A DNA stretch of 64,000 nucleotides from Labrenzia sp. CE80 (GCF_009650605.1 NZ_WAJT01000001.1:1798001-1862000), one strand, 5' to 3'. Counted from the first letter of the stretch, positions 18,166 to 26,618 are shown. Numbers and translations: made by a program. Notes: generated from the letters alone by a model not told the origin.

Positions 18166-19521
18166 TTATTCGCCAGGCTGGGTCCGCTGCTCCCTACGGC
18201 GTGCAAGCTCCGAAAGACCACGGTCCAGCAGCCAGTTCGCGAGTTTGCGCAGGCCGATTCCGGACCGCATCTCGAACTCCTCGAAATGGAAGCGGGATCC
18301 GCGCAACCCCTTGGAGATAAGTTCTGTCCTCAAAGCCAACCGCATGGCTTTCGGACCACAGAAATAGACATGCGTGCGCCCGAGATCCGCCGCCACTTTA
18401 GCGGCAATGATGTCTGGTGTCAGCCGCTCGCCATTTGCCGAAGAAAGCAGGACCAGCTCAAACGCTGGAACATCGGCTGCAAGCTGCCTGAATTCCTCTG
18501 CAAAGAAGGCGTCTGACTCTTCGCGGACGCAGTAGTAGAGCGTGACCGGCCCGCTCTCACGCGTCTTCAGGCTTTCGGCAAAGGCAATAAACGGAGTAAC
18601 GCCTATACCTGCGCCGATCCAAACCTGCGGGTCGTGGCCTGATGGCAAGGTGAAATGACCGAAAGGACCGGTCACGTTCGCGTCCACACCCTCTTCGAGG
18701 TTTTGCCCAAGCCGCCGGGTGAAATCTCCCAGATCCTTGATGGAAAAGCGCAAGGAGCCGTCTTCGGCAGGAGCACTGCTCAAGGTGAAAGGATGCTCCT
18801 CACCAAGACCTGACTGCGCGAGCTGCAGGAATGCAAACTGGCCGGCCTTGTGACGCATTCCCCTGCCCTTGGGCGTCAGCGTGATTTCGGTCACCGTCCC
18901 CAAATGCCTGATCGCCTTGACCACGTAAGCATGACCGACGGGCAGCATCGGCCGCAGCAGGATCATGTAGAGGTAGCTCGCCAGGCCCAGCAGGCAGAAT
19001 GCAGACACATAAAGACCGAGCGGCTCAGCGTTCTGGAAGGGCTTTTCGATAAAGAAGAAATGGAAAGCGCCCATGGCAAAGAAGACGCCGATAAATCGAT
19101 GTGTCCATTTCCACAGATGATAGGGAATGAAGGTGATGACGGAGGCAAAGCCAAGGATCAGCAGGCCGTAGAGACTTACCTCGCCAATGTCTTCGGCTAT
19201 GCCGGACAACGCGCCACCACGAATGCCGTCCATTTCAGCATCAATGATGTCATGCAGTCCAAGAGCGGCAATCGCGATCACGGCGATCCATTTGTGCAGC
19301 ACATAGATCCGGTCCAGGCTGCCGAAAAGCGTCTCCAACCCTTTGATCCGGGTCGCAAGAAACTGGTTGATGCCCATTAGGATCAAAGATGCTGACCCCA
19401 GATACTGGCTGAACAACGCGCCGGCGTCATGCCGGCCAGCAAGCCCCGCAAACCAATAGATAGGCCAAAGCGTGGCCGCAGCTATGAGTATAACTCCGAA
19501 AATACGCAAACAATCCCCCAT
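18166..19521 (-). CDS. Membrane ferric-reductase-like flavoprotein (ferredoxin reductase family)
   Basis: 451 residues. The first roughly 200 form about six hydrophobic spans of the ferric-reductase transmembrane domain with several histidines (LHDIID, PYHLWKWTHRFIG, AFHFF) able to hold haem. Then come an FAD domain (FAFLQLAQSGLGEEHPFTLS) and an NAD(P) domain (WIGAGIGVTPFIAFAESL, YFCGPKAMRLAL). Such proteins move electrons across or into the membrane, for example to ferric iron. Here it ends 10 nt from the end of the RACo-like gene, in convergent orientation. A role in supplying electrons to the corrinoid activator is possible but unproven; iron reduction is the default reading. Confidence 0.82.
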   Translation of the reverse strand: MGDCLRIFGVILIAAATLWPIYWFAGLAGRHDAGALFSQYLGSASLILMGINQFLATRIKGLETLFGSLDRIYVLHKWIAVIAIAALGLHDIIDAEMDGIRGGALSGIAEDIGEVSLYGLLILGFASVITFIPYHLWKWTHRFIGVFFAMGAFHFFFIEKPFQNAEPLGLYVSAFCLLGLASYLYMILLRPMLPVGHAYVVKAIRHLGTVTEITLTPKGRGMRHKAGQFAFLQLAQSGLGEEHPFTLSSAPAEDGSLRFSIKDLGDFTRRLGQNLEEGVDANVTGPFGHFTLPSGHDPQVWIGAGIGVTPFIAFAESLKTRESGPVTLYYCVREESDAFFAEEFRQLAADVPAFELVLLSSANGERLTPDIIAAKVAADLGRTHVYFCGPKAMRLALRTELISKGLRGSRFHFEEFEMRSGIGLRKLANWLLDRGLSELARRREQRTQPGE

Positions 19522-19678
19522 GACACCGCGCTTTTCGCGTCCGCGGTATATCGAAAAATACTGTTTTTCTCAGAGGGTCCTAGAAGAACTATGTAACAGA
19601 TTCAACAAACGAAATTTGCACCTGTCATTTCTGGCGACTTTCACTTGCACCAAGCGCCTGTTTTTCTTCTGTACGCAT

Positions 19679-20521
19679 TCACCGATCGAAATCGTCGTAT
19701 TGCCACATGCGTTGCTGTCTGATCTTTTCGCCGATCAGGCAGTCATAGGGCTTTTGAAACAAGAGCTGGGCGCGCCAGACGCGTGGCACCGACAGGTCGT
19801 ACCCGATCTCCAGGACCAGCTTGCGCCGCACAGCTTCAGCAAATTGATCCCAGGCGTTCACCGGAACCACAAAGCTGCCCGGACCACCGATCACACAACG
19901 CCGGTAATACTCGTCGAGATCATCGATGTTGAACTGCGACCCCAACCCGCCGCGTGTCATCATCGGCAGGCCATTGATCGTAATGCCCTGCTTCAGCGCC
20001 TCGTCGCGCGCCTCGGTCACCGGAAGCCCCTGATTGTTCGGACCGTCGCCCGAGATGTCGATCACATGCCGATCCGCCAGATAGGGCAAACTGTCGAAAA
20101 GGCTGGTGCCGTGCTGGATGGCGCCGGAAATCGATGTCCGCCGCGCGCCTACGCTGTTGCCTTCCAACAGCTGAGCGGCGATCGCCGCCGCATCAGCCGG
20201 GCTTTCAACAAGTGTCCAGCCGAAGATCTCGCGGGAATGAAAATTGCCCGCCCATTCGAACATCGTGATGGCGATCCGCCGATAGGCGCCCTGGCCGATG
20301 GCCCTGATCACCTCCGGGCTGGCGATGGCCGATGCATAGCCTTGCCGCTGAATGCGCAGTTCTTCATATGACATGGAACGCGAGACATCGACGGCCAAAA
20401 CCAGGGCCACGTCGATGCGCTCCTGCGCCTTGAGTGGCAGGCACGCAAAAAGAAGAGCAGCGATCGTGGCGCCGGCAGCCGGCTTCAACGCACGGATGTA
20501 TCCCATGGGAACAGGGTACAT
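19679..20521 (-). CDS. DUF1194 / von Willebrand factor A-like exported protein
   Basis: About 280 residues. The N-terminus (AAGATIAALLFACLPLKAQ) is a signal peptide, followed by a vWA-like domain with the MIDAS-type motif LAVDVSRSMS and later DISGDGPNNQG, both diagnostic of DUF1194. vWA domains bind divalent metal and partner proteins; the family is probably periplasmic. No functional assignment is known. The ATG at 20521 is chosen, with GGAG about 13 nt upstream; a TTG one codon earlier and an ATG at 20506 are alternatives. Confidence 0.8.
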   Translation of the reverse strand: MYPVPMGYIRALKPAAGATIAALLFACLPLKAQERIDVALVLAVDVSRSMSYEELRIQRQGYASAIASPEVIRAIGQGAYRRIAITMFEWAGNFHSREIFGWTLVESPADAAAIAAQLLEGNSVGARRTSISGAIQHGTSLFDSLPYLADRHVIDISGDGPNNQGLPVTEARDEALKQGITINGLPMMTRGGLGSQFNIDDLDEYYRRCVIGGPGSFVVPVNAWDQFAEAVRRKLVLEIGYDLSVPRVWRAQLLFQKPYDCLIGEKIRQQRMWQYDDFDR

Positions 20522-20627
20522 CAATTTGGCACAGCTCCCTAGGCTCGATCCTTTAAGACCTGCCTAAAGATCGTACTCCATCTGCTCAAATTGGTGGTTT
20601 GCAACCAAAAGCCGGACGCAGAATGAG

Positions 20628-21632
20628 TTACCCCCGCCGGCGGCTCCGGCGTGGAGATGTCCCGCTTTCTGCCGCCTTGTTCGGCGGTGACACCAACGGG
20701 CCAATGCGCTCGATGACATCTTCCACAGAGGGACGATCTGTCTTCTCATGGCTGTCCAGCGCGCCGCGCATCGCTGCAAGATGCGACGCGGAGGTGCCAC
20801 AGCAGCCGCCGATGATCCGCGCGCCCGCATCAACGGCAAGGCGCGCATAATCGGCCATCAAGTCAGGCGTTCCCGAATAGATCAGATCCTTGCCGCTGAT
20901 CTGCGGAATGCCGCAGTTTCCCTTGGCAACCACGATCGCCTCCGGATCGGCTTCTGTAATCTCCAGGATCGCCGCCAGAAGGTCGGAAGCGCCAACGCCG
21001 CAATTCGATCCGATGGCGACAGGCGTGCAGGAGAACTCCGCGCGCAGATCGTTCAGGCCCTTGGGTGGCAGACCCATCATGGTCCGTCCGGCTGTGTCGA
21101 AGCTTGCCGTAATAATAAGTGGCACGCCCTTGTCTTTCGCCGCTTCGCTGGCGGCTTTCATTTCTTCCGCAGCCGACATGGTCTCGACCCACAAGACATC
21201 AACACCGGCCTCGACCAATGCTTCCATCTGCTCGGAAAAGGCCTCGACCGCTTCTTCGTACGTCAGGGCTCCGAGAGGCTGCAACAGCTCGCCGGTCGGT
21301 CCGACCGATCCGCCGATCAACACATCTCGTCCAGTCTCAGCCGCCGCTTCACGGGCACGGCCAACGCCGGCTGCGTTCAACTCACGCACCCGGTGAGCGT
21401 CGTTGCTGAGCTTGAGCCGGTGCTTGTTGCCACCAAAGGTGTTGGTCAGGATGATATCCGCACCGGCGTCCAAGAAACCCTTGTGCATTGCCCGGATCTT
21501 GTCAGGCTGGTCCACGTTCCAGAGCTCGGGTGCATCGCCGGATTGAAGCCCCATGCCGAACAGCGTCGTGCCGGTGGCGCCGTCGGCAAGAAGAATGCCC
21601 TTCTCTGCCAGATGCTCTTCCAGTTTGGACAT
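20628..21632 (-). CDS. Homocysteine S-methyltransferase family protein (BHMT-like or split-MetH homocysteine module)
   Basis: 334 residues with a homocysteine-binding zinc TIM barrel: LLADGATGTTLFGMG near 14-28, GGSVGPTGE, the first zinc cysteine in GSNCGVGASD and the paired cysteines in GGCCGTS. Family members methylate homocysteine from betaine (BHMT) or from methyl-cobalamin (N-terminal MetH module). The nearby free-standing corrinoid and pterin-binding proteins make a split methionine synthase as likely as a betaine methyltransferase. The C-terminus has an added ESGTSPRRSRRRG tail, like the tails on the pterin protein and the activator. It lies downstream of, and on the same strand as, the GcvT-family flavoprotein gene. 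Confidence 0.88.
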   Translation of the reverse strand: MSKLEEHLAEKGILLADGATGTTLFGMGLQSGDAPELWNVDQPDKIRAMHKGFLDAGADIILTNTFGGNKHRLKLSNDAHRVRELNAAGVGRAREAAAETGRDVLIGGSVGPTGELLQPLGALTYEEAVEAFSEQMEALVEAGVDVLWVETMSAAEEMKAASEAAKDKGVPLIITASFDTAGRTMMGLPPKGLNDLRAEFSCTPVAIGSNCGVGASDLLAAILEITEADPEAIVVAKGNCGIPQISGKDLIYSGTPDLMADYARLAVDAGARIIGGCCGTSASHLAAMRGALDSHEKTDRPSVEDVIERIGPLVSPPNKAAESGTSPRRSRRRG

Positions 21633-21691
21633 TTGAGTGTCTCTCTTTTTTCCTTCAAGCGTCTGCCGGCGATGGCTTGATTAAAGGAGTA

Positions 21692-21714
21692 ATACCGGCT
21701 CCAGGAGCTGGTAT
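21692..21714 (-). terminator. Hairpin between flavoprotein and homocysteine methyltransferase genes
   Basis: Near-perfect 11-bp inverted repeat (ATACCGGCTCC / GGAGCTGGTAT, one G-T pair, 1 nt between arms) in the 123-nt gap. On the minus strand it is followed by TTACTCCTTT. It may terminate or attenuate transcription from the upstream flavoprotein gene. Confidence 0.4.
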
Positions 21715-21755
21715 AACCGACCCAACCAGCCCTGATCTGGCCCCGCTACTCAGGC

Positions 21756-24317
21756 CTAGCTGCGCGGCTTCAGGTTCTCCGGATCATACAGCGGCTTGTA
21801 GCCGACGGCGACCACTTCGACCGGATAAGTCTCCGAGAAATACTCGACCTCCAGCTTCCGGCCTACCTGGCAATAGTCATAGGGCAGATAAGCAAGCGCG
21901 ATGTTCTTGCCAATGGTCGGCCCGTAGGCAACGGAGGTGGTGTAGGACAGGCGCCCCAGCTCGTCGACCAGGGCTTTCCCGGTTCCTGGCGCCATGACCG
22001 GCATGGCCCCGACCGGGTAGCGTTGAACACCGCTGGCGTCGGTGTTTTCGCTCATGACCAGGGTGCAAAGCATGGCCGGCTGATGCTCACGCGCCTTATA
22101 CTCGACGTGTTTGGCCTTGCCTCGAAAATCCGCCGCCTTGACTTTAGGACGGGCCAGATCGCTTTCCATCAGATTGTATTGCGTCAGCAGATCGGCGTTT
22201 TGCAGACGCAGGCTCTTTTCCATACGCCTGGAGTTGGCATAGGTTTCGACACCGACAGCCATGATGCCCAGCGCGCGCAGGGCATCCCAGACAGCCAGGC
22301 CATCTTCATACTTCATGTGAAGTTCCCAACCCTGCTCACCAACATAGGAGAGCCGGAGCGCCGTCACTAGCTTACCGGCAATCTCGATCTGGCGGATCGC
22401 GGCGAAGGGGAAGTTTTCCGGATCGAGCTGAGCCGGGTCGGCAACCGCCTTTTTCAGGTTTTCGCGGGCGTTCGGACCCCAAATGCCGATGGTGGTGAAC
22501 TGCTCGTTCACATCGGTTACCGTGACATCGAAGCCCTTGTCGGCCGCGACACGCTTTGCATAGTGGTAGTCGCGCGGGCCCGCATCAGCACCATCAATAA
22601 CGCGGCAGCGATCCTCCATCCGGATCACGGTCAGATCGGCACGAACCATGCCCTCGTCATCAAGGAAATGGGTGTAGATGCCCTTGCCGATGTTGCCGTC
22701 ACCACCGATCTTGGCGGCGCAGAGCCATTCCATCAGCTCGACATGATCCGGGCCTTCAACGTCGAACATGTAGAAATGCGACAGGTTGATGAGGCCGCAG
22801 TCTTCACTCAAGGCCAGATGCTCGGCATTTGAAACACGCCAGAAATGGCGGCTGTCCCATTCATTTTCTCGAACGGGAACCTTGTCGCCATACTTTTCAA
22901 GAAGGTGTTCGTTTGCCGCGTAGCCATGAGCGCGCTCCCAGCCACCAAGTTCCATGAAATAGCCGCCGAGTTCCTTCTCGCGCTCATAGAAAGGCGAGCG
23001 CTTGATGTTGCGGCTCTTCGCATAGGGCTCACGGGGGTGGATCGCCGGGAAGTAGATCTTCTGCGCGGCCTCGTAGCAACGGTCCTCGATATAGCTCTCA
23101 GTCAGCTGATGATCATAGAAGCGCGAATAGTCGATGGTCGCGTGATCGATTTCGGTGCGGCCGTCAGTGATCCAGTCCGCGATCAGCTTGCCGTATCCAG
23201 GTCCGTCCTTGACCCAGATCGCAACACAGTACCAAAGCCCGCGTACTTTCTGGCTCTCGCCACAGGATGGACCGCCCGCCGCAGAGACCTGGAGCAGGCC
23301 ATTGAATGAATGGCTTTCATTGTACCCTAGCTCGGCAAGGACGGGCGTCAATTCCATGGCACGTTCAAGCGGCTCGATCACCTGTTCCATTTCCAGGTCC
23401 CGCTGGGATGGCGACAAGCGCGCCTCTTCCTTGGACTGGAGATCGCGAGGATGACACATGCGTGGATTGGTCGGCTCGTAGTAGCCCCACTCGATCTGAC
23501 CGCCTTCGGTCGTCTTCGGGTCGCCCGTGTCGCGCATATAGGCCGAGTTACCCTGGTCGCGCAGCAGTGGATAACCGATGTCCTTGCCGGTGCCTTCAAA
23601 CTCATTGTAGGGACCGAAGAAGGTCAGCGGGTGGTCGACCGGCATCACCGGCAGGTCCTCTCCGACCATATCCGCGATCATGCGGCCCCATAGGCCGGCA
23701 CAAACGATGACGTGATCCGCCTCGATGGTGCCCCGGTGGGTCACGACGCCCTTGATCCGACCGTCCTCGACCAAGAGGGATTGTGCGGGCGTGTTCGCAA
23801 AGGCTTTCAGCTTGCCGGTTTTTTCGCCTTCGTCCACCAGCTTGCCCGCAACGGTCTGCGAGCGCGGAACAACAAGACCCGCATCCGGATCGAACATGCC
23901 GCCCTGAACCTGGTCTTCCTCGATCAAGGGGAACATCGCCTTGATCTCGGCCGGTTCAACGAGACGGACGTTGGTGCCGAATGCCCTGCCGGACGTCACT
24001 TTGCGCTTTATCTCTTCCATCCAGGCGTCATCGCCCGTGCGCGCCACTTCGAGACCGCCAACGCGTGCGTAGTGTCCCATTTTTTCGAAGAAATCGATGG
24101 AGTACTGCGTTGTCCAGACGGAGAGATAGTCATGGCTTGTCGTGTAGCAAAAGTCTGAGGCGTGGGCCGTCGAGCCGATGTCAGTCGGGATGCCGGACTT
24201 GTCGATACCAACGATGTCATCCCAACCGCGTTCGATCAGATGGTGTGCGACGGAAGCGCCGACGATGCCACCAAGACCGACGATGACGACTTTTGCCCTG
24301 TCAGGAAATGCTGACAT
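21756..24317 (-). CDS. GcvT-family FAD oxidoreductase (dimethylglycine/sarcosine dehydrogenase-like)
   Basis: 853 residues, the length of two-domain dimethylglycine or sarcosine dehydrogenases. An N-terminal FAD-dependent DAO domain (VVIVGLGGIVGASVAHHLI near 11-29, and STAHASDF in the region of the covalent-FAD histidine) is followed by a GcvT-like folate-binding half (SYVGEQGWELHMKYEDGLAV, AYLPYDYCQVGRKLEVEYF). These enzymes oxidise an N-methyl group and hand the one-carbon unit to tetrahydrofolate as methylene-THF. With GbcAB nearby, dimethylglycine is the likeliest substrate. The ATG at 24317 has AAAAGGA about 7 nt upstream. Divergent from the MttB-family gene. Confidence 0.88.
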   Translation of the reverse strand: MSAFPDRAKVVIVGLGGIVGASVAHHLIERGWDDIVGIDKSGIPTDIGSTAHASDFCYTTSHDYLSVWTTQYSIDFFEKMGHYARVGGLEVARTGDDAWMEEIKRKVTSGRAFGTNVRLVEPAEIKAMFPLIEEDQVQGGMFDPDAGLVVPRSQTVAGKLVDEGEKTGKLKAFANTPAQSLLVEDGRIKGVVTHRGTIEADHVIVCAGLWGRMIADMVGEDLPVMPVDHPLTFFGPYNEFEGTGKDIGYPLLRDQGNSAYMRDTGDPKTTEGGQIEWGYYEPTNPRMCHPRDLQSKEEARLSPSQRDLEMEQVIEPLERAMELTPVLAELGYNESHSFNGLLQVSAAGGPSCGESQKVRGLWYCVAIWVKDGPGYGKLIADWITDGRTEIDHATIDYSRFYDHQLTESYIEDRCYEAAQKIYFPAIHPREPYAKSRNIKRSPFYEREKELGGYFMELGGWERAHGYAANEHLLEKYGDKVPVRENEWDSRHFWRVSNAEHLALSEDCGLINLSHFYMFDVEGPDHVELMEWLCAAKIGGDGNIGKGIYTHFLDDEGMVRADLTVIRMEDRCRVIDGADAGPRDYHYAKRVAADKGFDVTVTDVNEQFTTIGIWGPNARENLKKAVADPAQLDPENFPFAAIRQIEIAGKLVTALRLSYVGEQGWELHMKYEDGLAVWDALRALGIMAVGVETYANSRRMEKSLRLQNADLLTQYNLMESDLARPKVKAADFRGKAKHVEYKAREHQPAMLCTLVMSENTDASGVQRYPVGAMPVMAPGTGKALVDELGRLSYTTSVAYGPTIGKNIALAYLPYDYCQVGRKLEVEYFSETYPVEVVAVGYKPLYDPENLKPRS

Positions 24318-24625
24318 TTTTCAATCCTTTTGCAAGTTCTCAGGCAAGCACCAGCTGCCGAGCGACAGGTCTCCGTTGAGCGATCAAATTAGGCACTTGG
24401 AGAGACCTGAATTTGCCCCGGACCGACATGCGCTGTTCTTAAGCCGCCATTGTCGTTTTCACGCCTGCCCCCGGGTTCCAGACACTTCCTGCCCTCCGGA
24501 CATTTGAACCATGCCGCTTTTGGGGTAGGAAAGGACGGAACAAAGCTTCGGCACTTGGTCAGTCCGCGTCAGGATGACCATGAACAAGTGCGACAAGCGC
24601 GATCAAGATGCCGAGGGAGCCCCAA
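24318..24625. promoter_or_regulatory. Divergent region between flavoprotein and MttB-family genes, with inverted repeat
   Basis: 308 nt with no gene. An 8-bp perfect inverted repeat, CAGGTCTC (24366-24373) and GAGACCTG (24402-24409), encloses 28 nt and would form a stem in the leader of the minus-strand flavoprotein mRNA. It does not match riboswitch consensus sequences that I know. Both promoters must lie here. Confidence 0.4.
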
Positions 24626-26197
24626 ATGACCGACCAGGCCGATCCAAGCCTTTCCGCAAGCGCCACGCCTCGCGCTTCGGGCCGCAGAGGGCGATCAGCG
24701 CGCAAGGAACGCCGCCAGTCGGGCTCGGGCCAGATCTTCGCTCCATATCTCGGCCGAAACATCCCAGTTCTCGATTACCTGAGCGATGAAGGCTGCGAAA
24801 AGATCGAAGCACAAACCGATCGCATCCTTGCAGAAATCGGTCTGGAATTTCGGGATGACCCTGAAGTTCTCCAAATCTGGAAAGAAGCTGGTGCAGAGGT
24901 TTCCGGCGAACGGGTGCGTTTTCCCAAGGGAATGCTGCAGGAACTGGTCCAGACAGCTCCCGCTCAGTTTACACAGCACGCACGCAATCCGGCGCGAAAT
25001 GTCGAGATCGGCGGCAACAACACAGTCTTTGCGCCGGTCTACGGGCCTCCCTTCGTCACGGACCTAGACCAGGGGCGCCGCTACGGGACGATTGAAGACT
25101 TCCGCAATTTTGTGAAGCTGGCCTATATCTCGCCGTTCCTCCACCACTCCGGAGGCACCGTTTGCGAGCCTGTTGACCTGCCGGTCAACAAGCGCCATTT
25201 CGATATGGTCTACAGCCATCTCAAATATTCGGACAAACCGTTCATGGGGTCGGTGACCGCACCGGAGCGGGCGGAAGATTCGGTCAAGATGGCGCAGATC
25301 GCTTTTGGAGAGGATTTTGTCGATCAGAATTGCGTGATGATCCAGCTGATTAACGCCAATTCTCCACTTGTTTTCGACGGCACAATGCTTGGTGCCCTGA
25401 AGGTCTACGCGCGCGCCAATCAAGCCTGCATCGTGTCGCCCTTCATTCTTGCCGGCGCCATGAGCCCCGTAACAGTCGCAGGGACCCTGTCGCAGGTTTT
25501 GGCGGAAGCACTCGCTGGCTGCGCTCTGACACAGCTTTTGCGCCCAGGCGCACCGGTGGTCTTCGGTGCTTTTGTGAGCTCCATCTCCATGCAGTCCGGC
25601 GCACCGACATTCGGTAGCCCGGAAGGCACATTGCTGCTGAATGGAGCCGCCAAACTCGCTAGGCGGATGGGCCTCCCCTACCGTTCCGGAGGATCTTTCA
25701 CCGCCTCCAAGTTGCCCGATGCTCAGGCCGCACAGGAATCGGCGCATACGATCACGGCCACCGTTCAGGCGGGTGTCAATTTCTGCCTCCATTCCGCCGG
25801 CTGGCTTGAGGGTGGATTGTGTTCTTCCTATGAGAAATTCATTCTCGATGCCGACCAGCTCGGCATGATGCATGTTCTGGCAAAGGGCATCGACCTTTCA
25901 GATGAAGCCATGGCCATGGACGCGCTCGAGGAAGTGGGCCCGGGAGGGCATTTTCTCGGCGCTGGTCACACGCAGCGCAACTTTGAAAGCGCATTCTACA
26001 GGTCATCGATAGCCGACAACAATTCCTACGAGCAGTGGCTTGCTGACGGCCAGTTTGACGCAGCGAAACGCGCAAACACCATTTGGAAACAACAACTTCA
26101 AGAATACACAGGTCCGGAAATCGACCCCGGAATCGATGAAGCGCTGCTGTCTTTTATGGCCGAACGCAAAGCGTCCTTCCCGGACAGCAATGTTTAA
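24626..26197 (+). CDS. MttB-family (COG5598) corrinoid-dependent methylamine-type methyltransferase, non-pyrrolysine
   Basis: 523 residues. The trimethylamine methyltransferase TIM barrel is recognisable from LDYLSDEGCEKIEAQTDRI, DQGRRYGTIEDFRNFVKLA, PFMGSVTAPERAEDSVKMA and SPEGTLLLNGAAKLARRMGL. The frame has no internal stop, so it lacks the amber pyrrolysine codon of archaeal MttB. Such homologues include the glycine betaine methyltransferase MtgB and enzymes for proline betaine, carnitine and butyrobetaine. It would transfer a methyl group from a quaternary amine to the corrinoid protein. The extra N-terminus contains GRRGRSARKERRQSGS. The ATG at 24626 is preferred over 24608 because GAGGGAG lies a few nt before it. 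Confidence 0.9.
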   Translation: MTDQADPSLSASATPRASGRRGRSARKERRQSGSGQIFAPYLGRNIPVLDYLSDEGCEKIEAQTDRILAEIGLEFRDDPEVLQIWKEAGAEVSGERVRFPKGMLQELVQTAPAQFTQHARNPARNVEIGGNNTVFAPVYGPPFVTDLDQGRRYGTIEDFRNFVKLAYISPFLHHSGGTVCEPVDLPVNKRHFDMVYSHLKYSDKPFMGSVTAPERAEDSVKMAQIAFGEDFVDQNCVMIQLINANSPLVFDGTMLGALKVYARANQACIVSPFILAGAMSPVTVAGTLSQVLAEALAGCALTQLLRPGAPVVFGAFVSSISMQSGAPTFGSPEGTLLLNGAAKLARRMGLPYRSGGSFTASKLPDAQAAQESAHTITATVQAGVNFCLHSAGWLEGGLCSSYEKFILDADQLGMMHVLAKGIDLSDEAMAMDALEEVGPGGHFLGAGHTQRNFESAFYRSSIADNNSYEQWLADGQFDAAKRANTIWKQQLQEYTGPEIDPGIDEALLSFMAERKASFPDSNV

Positions 26198-26618
26198 GGC
26201 CGCTCTAGTTTTTTGTCTGATGAATGAGCCAAATCAATGTCTGGGGCGAACTGCGAGAAATTGCTCTTCGAAATCGAGGGGCTGTGCCTTAGGCGCTTGC
26301 TACGCAAAAAAGCCAAAAATCAATTGAGCCTCTTCAAACTCTTTCACTGACCATCATTTCGGCCAAAACTTTGAATATTGGAGTGTCTAACCGCTGATCT
26401 AGACCTTTCAGCGGCTGGAGTCTCGGCATCCCAATTGAGTGGCGTCAACTGGTCCACTAGGCTAGGATTTTTTTTAGAAGTGTTATAAGCGTTCGCCTCG
26501 TGGCATCGTTTTAAAGTTGAGGGACCTGAAGTCAGAATGCTAAGAAACTAGCCTCAATCGAATTATGAAATCAGAATTGTAAAACGCGCAACAAGCGTCG
26601 TGTAATGAAGGTCCTCCC
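26198..26618. promoter_or_regulatory. AT-richer intergenic region upstream of rkpA
   Basis: 421 nt with no supported gene. It is clearly AT-richer than either flank, with a T8 run near 26468-26475. It carries the rkpA ribosome site (GAAGG) at its right end and probably the capsule operon promoter. No clear promoter hexamers or operator repeats were identified. Confidence 0.45.

Noticed and set aside
24318..24420. Riboswitch (SAM-II, SAH or glycine class) in the flavoprotein leader
   Set aside because: The stem is present, but the conserved loop sequences of those classes could not be matched by eye.
24626..26197. Pyrrolysine-containing trimethylamine methyltransferase (MttB proper)
   Set aside because: No in-frame amber codon occurs in the gene and no pyl genes are in the window.
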